NCBI GenBank assembly: GCA_029432775.1
Contig: JAROAZ010000016.1
Location: 62,001 to 126,000 of the forward strand
DNA length: 64,000 nt
From: Pontiellaceae bacterium B12227
GTDB taxonomy: Bacteria; Verrucomicrobiota; Kiritimatiellia; Kiritimatiellales; Pontiellaceae
Direction of reading: 5' to 3'
Part shown: positions 29,680 to 37,636 of the stretch, in pieces
How positions within the stretch are numbered: position 1 is the first letter of the stretch
Layout of the letters: the number at the start of each line of letters is the position of its first letter
Made by a program: the position numbers and the translations under genes
Notes under the pieces: model-generated
The model's input: the letters and a program-made list of their open reading frames with translations, nothing else
What the model was told of the DNA's origin: nothing
Databases searched by the model: none

Positions 29680-30900
29680 ATGAAAGCATCAAAGACTAGA
29701 AAATCCGGATATGCATTGGTTGTTGTCATGAGCCTGATGGCTGTACTGGCGCTTGCATTCACAATGCTTCAGAGAAACAGTTCCCAGAGTGCCTATGATG
29801 CCCGCCGCCTTAAGGACATAGCACAGGCTGCCACTTATGCAGAAGCTGGAGTCGAGTTTGCATACTCCCTTCTGGTAGAAGATTATAAAAACCGACTTAA
29901 ACCTTCAGAGTTCCGGTTAGATAAGAGCTCCGCATACAATGAAGGCGATACATTAACCAGCTCCTATGGAGATGGAACCTTCACACTTAAACTGAAACCC
30001 AGTGATGACGGGAAATATGTCCTGGTTCATTCTAAAGGGGAGTGTCGAGGACGTAACATTGCTGTTGAAGTTCTGGTTGAGGATGACAACTGGGCCCCGC
30101 CGACAAACACCGAAACCGAAGACCCTCCGGACTATGGCGACATTGATGTATTCAAGATGGTACTGGCAACCGAAGGCGATGCTCTATTCAGAGGCACTTC
30201 AGATGTCTATGGAAATGATGAATATGTAATTCACTCCAACGGACCTCTCACTGTCAATGGAAGCATCATCGTCGACTCCAGTATTGAATCCTCTCAAACC
30301 ATTACTATCGGCAATAACAAAACGGTCAATGGCTCAGCCACGGCCCCTACTGTGAATACGGGGAAAAAAGGTGGAGCAAGCGGTGGCGTGTATGAAAAAT
30401 CTGTACCGGAAATCACCATCCCGGAGCTCGATCTTGAGCCCTATATACGCCATGCAGAACACTACGGCGCGGTTAAAACAGGTAATACAACGATCAGCAG
30501 CGATCCTCCCGGTGGCATCTGGTACGTCAACGGGAATGTCACCGTTTCCGGAAATGTCAATGCCACCATCATAGCTTCGGGAACGATCACGATAGCTAAC
30601 AGCTGCAATCTAACGGCCACGCACGGTATTGCAGTGGCGAATACCGGAGCCGGTAATAATATTGAAATGAATGCATCTAAAGGCATGGTCACCGGACTGA
30701 TGTACTCCGGCGATGGGTACTTCAAGCAAAACGGCGGAGATATCACAGGGCAGGTAATTGCTAAACTCAGCGCTAATAAAGGAGGAAACGGTGTCTTAAA
30801 ATACAAACAGTCACTGCCCATTTATCCTGAGTATGGCGGTCCCGATGAAACGGGTTCGCCGAATGAGCCGCGAGCGGTAATTGCTGCGTGGCAACTCTGA
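29680..30900 (+). CDS. PilX-like membrane-anchored protein with beta-helical part
   Basis: A 406-residue protein that starts with a PilX/GspK-like leader without the usual Glu+5 (KSGYALVVVMSLMAVLALAF), then a short helical segment with AQAATYAEAGVEFAYSLL, as in PilX proteins. From about residue 165 a repetitive Asn/Thr/Gly-rich region (PLTVNGSIIVDSS, GNVTVSGNVNATIIASGTITI) suggests a right-handed beta-helix or polymer-forming fold. A GGGAG ribosome site precedes ATG 29680. It is the last gene of the prepilin operon, ending at a hairpin terminator 32 bases on. Confidence 0.8.
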   Translation: MKASKTRKSGYALVVVMSLMAVLALAFTMLQRNSSQSAYDARRLKDIAQAATYAEAGVEFAYSLLVEDYKNRLKPSEFRLDKSSAYNEGDTLTSSYGDGTFTLKLKPSDDGKYVLVHSKGECRGRNIAVEVLVEDDNWAPPTNTETEDPPDYGDIDVFKMVLATEGDALFRGTSDVYGNDEYVIHSNGPLTVNGSIIVDSSIESSQTITIGNNKTVNGSATAPTVNTGKKGGASGGVYEKSVPEITIPELDLEPYIRHAEHYGAVKTGNTTISSDPPGGIWYVNGNVTVSGNVNATIIASGTITIANSCNLTATHGIAVANTGAGNNIEMNASKGMVTGLMYSGDGYFKQNGGDITGQVIAKLSANKGGNGVLKYKQSLPIYPEYGGPDETGSPNEPRAVIAAWQL

Positions 30901-30931
30901 TTTCACCCAATACAACTGATAAATAAAGCAT

Positions 30932-30964
30932 AACCCCGCCTCAACAAAGCGGGGTTTTTATTTC
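30932..30964 (+). terminator. Rho-independent terminator after the prepilin operon
   Basis: AACCCCGC, a nine-base loop, GCGGGGTT, then a T-rich tract (TTTATTT). Eight-base perfect stem. The clearest intrinsic terminator in the window. Confidence 0.92.
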
Positions 30965-31220
30965 AGTGCCCCCCTTTTAAAGACTCTTTTAAACAAAGAA
31001 TTTCAGTCAACACGGATTAATAACCACATTCATTTTTACCGGCTATTACGTTTACCCGCCCGTAATTTCTCGAAATGCAACCACCAATGTGCCTGTGTAG
31101 GGGTCGATGCCAGCGAGCACTTCAATCGCAATGGTCAGATCTGCATGCAGGTGTTTTGTGGTTCTGGAGATGCCGGTTTTAATAGGATCCAGCTAATTGC
31201 TCAACCCTGACTATTGAACA
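30965..31220. other. Gap between terminator and the pseudopilin gene
   Basis: No intact gene. It contains the possible coding remnant at 31052-31197; otherwise nothing recognised. Confidence 0.5.
31052..31197 (-). pseudogene. Possible 3' coding remnant, unknown family
   Basis: A 47-codon open stretch with a protein-like composition ends at TAA 31054-31052 and reads ...IAIEVLAGIDPYTGTLVV... before the final REITGG. There is no start codon and a stop lies directly upstream. It may be the tail of a lost gene. I do not recognise the family, and chance is not excluded. Confidence 0.3.
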
Positions 31221-31694
31221 CTAGTCATCCAGCAGTACATAGATATTGTCTTCATCATATCGGTTCATTTGCGATCCATTAGGACCATGTGAACCAACGA
31301 CAATACGGTTTACACCATCGATCCGGTAATCAGAATCAAAGAAATAGGGATTGCCCCAGGGATCCACCAGAGATCCCTGATAATAGGGCCCCCGCCAATC
31401 TGGATATTCATCATCATCTGCAATCTGAAACAAAGAGCTGCCCACCAGGTCTTCAACTTCATTTGCTCCCTTTGCCGGCGCCGTGCGCCAGTATCCATTT
31501 GGCCACTTTCCTGTATCCCAGGCCATTTGCAGGGTTGCAGCCCCAATCATTTCTAACTCTGATTTTGCAAGATTAATACGGCTGTCTCCCATAGCCTTAC
31601 GCAATGCAATGGTCCCGAAGGCGGCCAGCAAACCGATTATAGAAACTACAATTGTAATTTCCATGAGTGTAAAACCTTTTTGACCATTCCTCAT
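31221..31694 (-). CDS. Type II secretion-like major pseudopilin, GspG/PilE type
   Basis: A 157-residue prepilin. ATG 31694 is chosen because it gives the class III leader (MRNGQKG|FTLMEITIVVSII) with a strong GGGAGAGGG ribosome site just before it; the frame is open upstream but that part looks non-coding. The mature part has Glu+5, the hydrophobic helix, and a C-terminal VDPWGNPYFFDSDYR segment close to the GspG motif that binds calcium. It stands alone on the minus strand, divergent from guaB. A palindrome lies 14 bases upstream of the ATG, just past the ribosome site. Confidence 0.9.
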   Translation of the reverse strand: MRNGQKGFTLMEITIVVSIIGLLAAFGTIALRKAMGDSRINLAKSELEMIGAATLQMAWDTGKWPNGYWRTAPAKGANEVEDLVGSSLFQIADDDEYPDWRGPYYQGSLVDPWGNPYFFDSDYRIDGVNRIVVGSHGPNGSQMNRYDEDNIYVLLDD

Positions 31695-31707
31695 AACCCT
31701 CTCCCTC

Positions 31708-31722
31708 TTCCAATCATTGGAA
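31708..31722. repeat. TTCCAA-N3-TTGGAA palindrome upstream of the pseudopilin gene
   Basis: TTCCAATCATTGGAA in the leader region of the gene at 31694, a position where it could affect translation or transcription. Confidence 0.92.
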
Positions 31723-31869
31723 AGATAAATCCAATAAATATGGAGCATTTCGGATGCCAAAACCGAATATTCCTGATGTCAAACGGATGTCGTCCGGACA
31801 TTCCTCAATTACAGCACTTGACTCATCTCAACAATCTGCACAAAATACGTCGGCAAAAGGATGCAAAAT

Positions 31870-33357
31870 ATGAGCCTTAATAACTATATCGCAGATTTCA
31901 TGAAAACTTTCCCTTACGAGGGGCTGACATTCGACGACGTGTCGCTGATTACCCAATACGCAGACTTCCTGCCGGGCGATACCGACATCTCTTCCCGACT
32001 GACCAGAAACGTGGGTGTGAAGATCCCCTTCCTCAGTGCCGCAATGGATACAGTAACCGAAGGGCGCATGGCCATTTCCATGGCGATGATGGGCGGAATC
32101 GGTGTCATTCACAAAAATCTGGACCCGGAAGTACAGGCCCTGCAGGTCAGCCGGGTGAAGCACCACCTGAACGGACTGATCACCACTCCGATCACCTTCA
32201 ACGTGAACGACACGCTGGAAACCATAGCCATCTGTCGGGCCGAAAAAGGCTACAGCTTCAACGGATTCCCCATTCTGGACAACAACGGCAAGCTGGTCGG
32301 CATTCTGACCTCCAAAGACATACGCTTTTCCCCATCCAAAAGCGCTCCGGTCTCTGAAATCATGACCACCAACTTCATTACGGCAAAACCGGAAACCAAT
32401 CTCCGCGAAGCTTACGACCTCATGCAAAAGCATAAGATCGGCAAGCTCCCCCTGCTGGACGATACCGGCAAGCTGGTTGGACTCTACTCCTACGCCGATG
32501 TCCGAAGCCTGATTGAAAATGAAGAACCGCTTTTCAACCGCGATGAAAAATACCGCCTGCGTGTAGCGGCCGGCGTTGGGCCGGGCGACTACGAACGCGC
32601 CGAAATTCTTGCCGAAAACGAAGTCGATGTATTCGTGGTCGATACCGCTCATGGACATTCCAAAGGCGTAATCGACATGGTGGCCTGGGTGAAAAATAAA
32701 TTCCCGGAAATCGACGTTATCGGCGGAAACATTGCCACCGGCGAAGCGGCCGTTGCCCTGCGCGATGCCGGTGCAGATGCTGTAAAGGTCGGAATCGGCC
32801 CGGGCTCCATCTGCACCACCCGTGTGGTGGCAGGTGTGGGCATCCCGCAGATTTCCGCCATCTATGCCGCATCCAGCGCCCTCAAAGGAGAAATCCCCGT
32901 AATTGCCGACGGCGGCATCCGAAACTCCGGCGACATTGCCAAAGCGCTTGTGGCCGGTGCCGACACGGTCATGATGGGCTCGGTCCTGGCAGGAACAGAA
33001 GAATCTCCCGGCGAAAAAATCATCTACGAAGGCCGGCAGTTTGTCATCTACCGTGGCATGGGCAGTCTTGATGCGATGAAGTCGCGCGAAGGCAGTCGTC
33101 AGCGTTACGGCCTCAGCAACGATGACGATCTGGTCCCGCAGGGTATCGAAGGCATGGTTCCCTACTCCGGAACCGTCAGCAAAGTGATGAAGCAGTACTG
33201 TGGCGGCCTGCAGGCCAGTCTGGGCTATTGCGGCACAAAAGACATTGCCGGTCTCAAAGCCAACGGCAAGTTTGTCCGCGTTTCCGGAGCCGGTGCAGTG
33301 GAGGCGCACGCCCACGACATTAAAATCACCAAAGAAGCTCCGAACTACAGAAGGTAG
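31870..33357 (+). CDS. guaB: Inosine-5'-monophosphate dehydrogenase
   Basis: Oxidises IMP to XMP with NAD+, the committed step to GMP; cytoplasmic tetramer. The 495-residue product has the barrel start [20 protein letters not shown], two CBS domains at about residues 90-210 ([19 protein letters not shown] and [20 protein letters not shown]), the catalytic cysteine loop [15 protein letters not shown] and the flap region [20 protein letters not shown] 31870 is preceded by AAGG at nine bases; ATG 31861 abuts that site and is less likely. nadE follows after 67 bases. Confidence 0.96.
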   Translation: MSLNNYIADFMKTFPYEGLTFDDVSLITQYADFLPGDTDISSRLTRNVGVKIPFLSAAMDTVTEGRMAISMAMMGGIGVIHKNLDPEVQALQVSRVKHHLNGLITTPITFNVNDTLETIAICRAEKGYSFNGFPILDNNGKLVGILTSKDIRFSPSKSAPVSEIMTTNFITAKPETNLREAYDLMQKHKIGKLPLLDDTGKLVGLYSYADVRSLIENEEPLFNRDEKYRLRVAAGVGPGDYERAEILAENEVDVFVVDTAHGHSKGVIDMVAWVKNKFPEIDVIGGNIATGEAAVALRDAGADAVKVGIGPGSICTTRVVAGVGIPQISAIYAASSALKGEIPVIADGGIRNSGDIAKALVAGADTVMMGSVLAGTEESPGEKIIYEGRQFVIYRGMGSLDAMKSREGSRQRYGLSNDDDLVPQGIEGMVPYSGTVSKVMKQYCGGLQASLGYCGTKDIAGLKANGKFVRVSGAGAVEAHAHDIKITKEAPNYRR

Positions 33358-33361
33358 AGTG

Positions 33362-33424
33362 ATGCGTGAAACGTGAGGCGTGATTGACATGCTTCACGGC
33401 TCAATCGTCACGAATCACGCACTC
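33362..33424. repeat. Degenerate CGTGA repeat between guaB and nadE
   Basis: GTGAAACGTGAGGCGTGATTG and the opposite CAATCGTCACGAATCACGC face each other across a short loop. A related phrase (GAGGCGTGAGGCGCGAGG) occurs near 48793. Not a known site. Confidence 0.5.
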
Positions 33425-35077
33425 ATGAACACAGCCCTCATCCAGATGAACCCCACCGTCGGGGCCCTTGCGGCCAATGCCGACCTCATCGTTTCCAATG
33501 CCTGGAAAGCCTTCAACGAAGGCGCCAAGCTGATTATCTTTCCGGAACTGGCCATCGCCGGCTACCCACCGGAAGACCTGATCCTGAAAGATCATTTCTG
33601 TGCGGACTGCGAGACCGAGTTCCAACGTCTGGAAAAAGAGCTTCCGCCCGAAGCGGTGGTGGTGGTCGGAACCCCGACTTCCAGGGATGGGAAAAAGTTT
33701 AACAGTGCGCTGGTTTTCCAAGGTTCGGAAATCATTGGCGAATATCACAAAATGCTGCTGCCGAACTACGGCGTATTCGACGAAAAGCGCCTGTTCGAAG
33801 CCGGCACCGAACCGCTGATTCTTGAAATCGAAGGCAAGAAAGCCGCCGTCCATATCTGTGAGGATTCCTGGGATCCGGCGGGAACAGCCGTCCAAACATT
33901 GGAAAATGAAAAACTCGATCTGCTGATCAACCTTTCCGCCTCGCCCTATCATCGGGGTAAGTTGCTGAACAATCGCATCAACGTTCTGGCGCAGACCGCA
34001 AAGAAGCTGAAGACCACCCTGCTCTACTGCAATATTGTCGGCGGTCAGGACGAGCTGGTTTTCGATGGTGCCAGCATGGTTTTTGCTCCCGACGGCACCC
34101 GCATTGCGCGCGCCAAACAGTTCGAAGAAGACATTCTCTATTTTGTACCGCAGGCTTCTAGCCTGCCCACGCCTGCATCGGAGAGCCGGCAAGATGCCGG
34201 CGATACGACCCCACGCAAAGAACAACCCCTCCCCGACCTGAACGAGGTCTACGCGGCATTGACCCTTGGCCTGAAAGACTACGTCAACAAAATCGGTTTC
34301 AAACGCGTGGTTGTTGCGCTCTCCGGCGGCATCGATTCCGCGCTCGTTCTCGCCATTGCCGTTGATGCACTGGGTAAAGATCGGGTTGCAGCCGTCACGA
34401 TGCCTTCGCAATATTCTTCCTCCGGCACGCTGGGCGATTCCCACGAAATGGCGAAGATACTCGATATTGAATTTCACGAGGTTCCGATCAAAGGACTTTA
34501 CGATCAGTTTGAAGGCGAACTTTCCAAGGTTTGGGGAAAAGACAAAGAGCCCGGCCTGGCGGAAGAAAACCTCCAGGCCCGCATCCGCGGCAATCTGATC
34601 ATGGCGCTCTCCAACGAATATGGCTGGCTGGTACTCACCACCGGAAACAAGAGTGAAATGGCCATGGGCTATTGCACCATCTACGGCGACATGGCCGGCG
34701 GATTTGCCGTCATTAAAGACGTGCCGAAAACCCTCGTGTTCGATCTATGCCGCTGGCGGAATGAGCAGAGTCTGGTGATGCCCAACAGCATCATTGAACG
34801 GCCGCCTTCGGCAGAGCTGCGGCCCGACCAAAAAGATTCCGATTCCCTTCCGCCCTACGAGGTGCTCGACCCGATTCTGGAAGACTATGTTGAAAACGAC
34901 ATGGGCATCGATGGCCTGATTGCCAAAGGCTATGACGAAGCCATTGTCCGGCGGGTCGTAAATGCCGTCGAGCTGAGCGAATACAAACGCCGCCAGTCAC
35001 CACCCGGCGTAAAGATCACCCCGAAGTCATTTGACCGCGACCGCCGCATCCCGATCGTGAATCGTTATAGGAATTAG
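33425..35077 (+). CDS. nadE: Glutamine-dependent NAD+ synthetase
   Basis: Makes NAD+ from deamido-NAD+ using glutamine, 550 residues. ATG 33425 gives the normal N-terminus (MNTALIQMNPTVGAL); the 15 codons upstream come from a repeat-like sequence and are not expected to be protein. The N-terminal nitrilase domain has its triad: Glu in FPELAIAGYPPEDL, Lys in EYHKMLLPNYGVFDE and Cys in VHICEDSW. The ATP-PPase domain has VVVALSGGIDSALVLAIA and later TTGNKSEMAMGYCTIYGD. Between the two domains is an unusual insert of about 20 residues (around residue 240-263) encoded by the palindromic sequence at 34151-34201. No ribosome site is seen before the start. Confidence 0.94.
   Translation: MNTALIQMNPTVGALAANADLIVSNAWKAFNEGAKLIIFPELAIAGYPPEDLILKDHFCADCETEFQRLEKELPPEAVVVVGTPTSRDGKKFNSALVFQGSEIIGEYHKMLLPNYGVFDEKRLFEAGTEPLILEIEGKKAAVHICEDSWDPAGTAVQTLENEKLDLLINLSASPYHRGKLLNNRINVLAQTAKKLKTTLLYCNIVGGQDELVFDGASMVFAPDGTRIARAKQFEEDILYFVPQASSLPTPASESRQDAGDTTPRKEQPLPDLNEVYAALTLGLKDYVNKIGFKRVVVALSGGIDSALVLAIAVDALGKDRVAAVTMPSQYSSSGTLGDSHEMAKILDIEFHEVPIKGLYDQFEGELSKVWGKDKEPGLAEENLQARIRGNLIMALSNEYGWLVLTTGNKSEMAMGYCTIYGDMAGGFAVIKDVPKTLVFDLCRWRNEQSLVMPNSIIERPPSAELRPDQKDSDSLPPYEVLDPILEDYVENDMGIDGLIAKGYDEAIVRRVVNAVELSEYKRRQSPPGVKITPKSFDRDRRIPIVNRYRN
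34151..34201. repeat. In-frame palindromic insert in the nadE domain linker
   Basis: Two inverted repeats, CAGGCTTCTAGCCTG (34151-34165) and GCCGGCAAGATGCCGGC (34185-34201). They are read through in frame as ...QASSLPTPASESRQDAGD... . The phrase 'aggctt...agcctg ... gccggcaagatgccggc' is typical of dispersed REP-like repeats, so a repeat unit seems to have inserted without breaking the gene. Confidence 0.75.
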
Positions 35078-35082
35078 AGTGT

Positions 35083-35153
35083 AGCCACGGATAAACACTG
35101 AATAACACCGATTGAAAAATAATCCGTATCGATTCGTGTTATTCTGTGGCTAA
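35083..35153. repeat. Imperfect hairpin with TAGCCAC/GTGGCTA ends
   Basis: GTAGCCACGGATAAACAC... faces ...GTGTTATTCTGTGGCTA across a ~20-base centre. It belongs in style to the 'CTCTG/GTGGTT' repeat family discussed under findings. Confidence 0.55.
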
Positions 35154-35156
35154 CAA

Positions 35157-35250
35157 TTATTCCAGCATCGCAACCACTCGTGCCGGTGCAGCCGAAGCTC
35201 CCTTGATCTTTAACGGGAATGACAGGAAATCGCTTTTTAAGGCGACTTAG
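35157..35250 (-). pseudogene. C-terminal stub of a cyclase-family (kynurenine formamidase-like) gene
   Basis: On the minus strand a 30-codon frame reads ...FPLKIKGASAAPARVVAMLE and stops at TAA 35159. This strongly resembles the end of cyclase/kynurenine formamidase proteins (PLKIxGASGAPARVVAxLE). A stop lies just upstream and the rest of the gene is absent, with repeat A copy 1 starting 30 bases further on. It is a relic of a deleted gene. The family call rests on a short motif from memory. Confidence 0.5.
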
Positions 35251-35279
35251 AGACTCACCCCCAAGAAGTCCTTTACCCG

Positions 35280-35338
35280 TTCCAATCATTGGAAGGTGTA
35301 GTATCGTTTCACCTCGTGAAACGAGGAAAACGATCCCC
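35280..35338. repeat. Dispersed repeat A, copy 1 (truncated)
   Basis: Starts with TTCCAATCATTGGAA (35280-35294) and continues with the shared GGTGTAGTATCGTTTCACC and the GAAACGAGG segment up to about 35338, then diverges. Fuller copies are at 38850 and 40942. Confidence 0.85.
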
Positions 35339-35571
35339 CTGCCGCAGATCAGAATGATTGCTACTTTAGGTTCGGCCGTTAAATACCTATAATTTTATAG
35401 CCACAAGAAACCACAAAGAGGGAACCGTGCAGATGCTCCGTTTTTGTGTATTTTGTGGCCCGTTTTTCTTCCGCTTAATTCTCAACAGTTGAGTGCCGGA
35501 GCAATAATAACGGGAACCGACGGGGAATACCAATTACCAAAAGGTTCTGAGCTAAACGGCTTGGATCTTCC

Positions 35572-35654
35572 TCGCAGAGGCGCTGAGCTCGCAGAGCACC
35601 ACATGGACTGGCATTAAAATATGCTCCGCGTCCTCTGCGCCTCTGCTAGGGAAA
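35572..35654. repeat. CTCTGCG-type inverted repeat
   Basis: CCTCGCAGAGGCGCTGAG and GCGTCCTCTGCGCCTCTGC form opposed arms around ~45 bases. Same family as 55558-55632. Confidence 0.65.
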
Positions 35655-35710
35655 TAATGTATACCGCAAAGTATTCGCGGACCACCCTTCCGACAGATGG
35701 ACGCAGATTT

Positions 35711-35725
35711 TTCCAATGCTTGGAA
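35711..35725. repeat. TTCCAA-N3-TTGGAA palindrome, intergenic
   Basis: TTCCAATGCTTGGAA. Confidence 0.85.
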
Positions 35726-35885
35726 GAGGACGGATTACTCAATTACGAGACCGACCTGAATGGCCGAACGCGAGAAAAGCCCATCAACCATTTGCAACAG
35801 GAAGATGCGACTAAAAATTTCGATGTTAAGCTTACAATGTCTGCGACGCTTTAAACGTCATTTAGGAACATTGCAGGAGGTAAAT

Positions 35886-37361
35886 ATGAAAAAAAGATAT
35901 GTCACATTTACACATCTACTCACAATGCTTCTGCCGTTCTGTTGCGGCGCAGCAGAATCCAATCTGCCGAAGAATCCGGGTTTCGAAACGGAAACTCTTC
36001 CCGTCGCATCCGGGATCGTCTCGGTGGTTGCCGCTCTGCCGCAGGCGGAAACCGGCACCGCCCCCGTTTTCGAGACCGAAACCGTGGCGGTACCGGACGG
36101 CATCCTCCGATTGCCGCTCGGCAGTAGCCCGGTCTGGATCATCGAAGGCAACCTGCCTGGCCAGCGCGGCCTGGAGCCGGAAAATTCCCCGTTCGGCATC
36201 CATCCGGCAACCGTGCCCGGCGAGGGCTATGCCAGTGCAAATCAAATCGGGATAGACTGGGAGCGCGCGGGCAAGTACTTCATGTGGGTTTTGTCAGACC
36301 CCGATCTGAATGGCATCTACGACTGGGAGGGCTACGACCTCTATTTCCATAATGTGCCCTCCGGAATGCAGGTCATGAAGAATATCACAGTCGCCCACAA
36401 CAGCATGGTGAACGTGACGGGCCGCAGAACAGATCAATCGCAGAACAACCGTCGGAAGCTCGATATTTCTCGGTATTTGGATGGCACCACCTACCGTCCG
36501 GCGGATAGCGAAGCCTACAGCCGCTGGGTTCAAGCCGCCGTGGAGCGGTATGACGGCGACGGCACCGATGATATGCCCGGGCTGGCAAACCCGGTAAAAT
36601 ACTGGCAGGTCGACAACGAACCGCCACGCAGGCGCGAGGGCTACGCCGACCTCGTGCGCATCACATATTCAGCCATAAAAGAAGCCGATCCGACCGCACA
36701 GGTGCTGCTCGGCGGCCTGGAACTCCCCGCAGATGCACGAACCCTCGAAAACTGGAAACGCACCCAGTTGCCGATCCTGCGCGAACTCAACGGGCAATAT
36801 ATCGACATTCTTGATTTACACTATTTCGGTAAAGTCGGCGGCTGGCAAAACATGTCCGATGCTCTGGATCGCGTGCGCCGGGATCTTGAGGACTGCGGCT
36901 TCCCTCTCGATCTGCCGATCTGGATCACCGAAACCGGGACCTATTCAGGAAGCCCGACCAACCGGCGCGGAGACGGAAGGGAATCCCTGCAAACCGAATC
37001 TGAGCAAGCCGCCGAGCTGCTCAAACGCTACACCGAGGCCCGCTACCTCGGCGTCGAAAAAATCTTCTGGGCATGGGGCATGATGGAAGGATTCAAACAC
37101 GACGACCGCTTTTTCGACTACACCGGATTAATCTATGAGGGCCGCGGCAGCGATGATCCTGGGCGGGGAGTGAAAAAGCGGTCTTACTGGAGCTACGGGA
37201 AAATGACGGAGCTGCTCCAGTATTGGGACGGCAGCGCACCTCAAAAACTGGAAACGGCACCCGGCGTCCATGCCTACCGCTTCCGGTTGGCAGCCAATCC
37301 CGATCAGGGAATTATTATTGCGTGGAAGGTCGTGGAGGACGAAAAGGGGGCAACACGTTGA
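35886..37361 (+). CDS. Secreted clan-A glycoside hydrolase-like protein
   Basis: A 491-residue probable glycosidase. ATG 35886 is taken for the AGGAGG site seven bases before it and the signal peptide (MKKRYVTFTHLL to FCCGAAES); the frame runs upstream but that part is not protein-like. A barrel of the GH-A clan is suggested by WQVDNEPPRR (acid/base Glu after Asn) and IWITETGTYSG (nucleophile Glu), about 120 residues apart, as in GH39- or GH5-like enzymes. The family itself cannot be fixed. The frame stops in AWKVVEDEKGATR, in the middle of what looks like a C-terminal beta domain, and repeats follow at once, so the 3' end may be truncated. Confidence 0.75.
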   Translation: MKKRYVTFTHLLTMLLPFCCGAAESNLPKNPGFETETLPVASGIVSVVAALPQAETGTAPVFETETVAVPDGILRLPLGSSPVWIIEGNLPGQRGLEPENSPFGIHPATVPGEGYASANQIGIDWERAGKYFMWVLSDPDLNGIYDWEGYDLYFHNVPSGMQVMKNITVAHNSMVNVTGRRTDQSQNNRRKLDISRYLDGTTYRPADSEAYSRWVQAAVERYDGDGTDDMPGLANPVKYWQVDNEPPRRREGYADLVRITYSAIKEADPTAQVLLGGLELPADARTLENWKRTQLPILRELNGQYIDILDLHYFGKVGGWQNMSDALDRVRRDLEDCGFPLDLPIWITETGTYSGSPTNRRGDGRESLQTESEQAAELLKRYTEARYLGVEKIFWAWGMMEGFKHDDRFFDYTGLIYEGRGSDDPGRGVKKRSYWSYGKMTELLQYWDGSAPQKLETAPGVHAYRFRLAANPDQGIIIAWKVVEDEKGATR

Positions 37362-37636
37362 CCCCTTTACCGGACAAACAAGTTAAATCCTGTCCATCGT
37401 GTAATCCTGTCTAAAAACCCCGCGCCTCTGTGCCTTTGTGGTGAATACTTATACACCGAGCGGCGGGTTCGGCGAACCAGCCCTACCCCATGAACCGCCC
37501 GTCTTCCCCTTCCGTGTATTTCGTGTATTCAGTGGTTCACAATTTCCATCCTGATTTCACCCTTTTGAGGTTCAACAAGACTCGAGTGCGAATTTAGTAG
37601 CCATGTGCGGTGAGCTTAAAATAGCTTGTGCGCGCT
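37362..37636. other. Repeat-derived gap before radD
   Basis: No gene. Phrases such as CCTCTGTGCCTTTGTGGTG (37425-37443) and CCGTGTATTTCGTGTATTC are of the widespread CTCTG/GTGGTT repeat type, and GAACCAGCCCTACCC recurs in front of repeat A copy 2. Confidence 0.6.

Larger units (their letters stand above)
35078..35885. other. Gene-free 0.8-kb stretch crowded with repeats
   Basis: No intact gene. It holds an imperfect hairpin (35083-35153), a cyclase-family stub (35157-35250), repeat A copy 1 (35280), a CACAAA-type inverted repeat (35400-35462), a CTCTGCG-type inverted repeat (35572-35654) and a palindrome (35711). Confidence 0.75.

Noticed and set aside
33889..33903. Further palindrome-like sequences (33493, 33716, 33889)
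   Set aside because: Only 4-5 matched bases per arm or asymmetric; common enough in coding DNA, so not counted among the 20 perfect copies.
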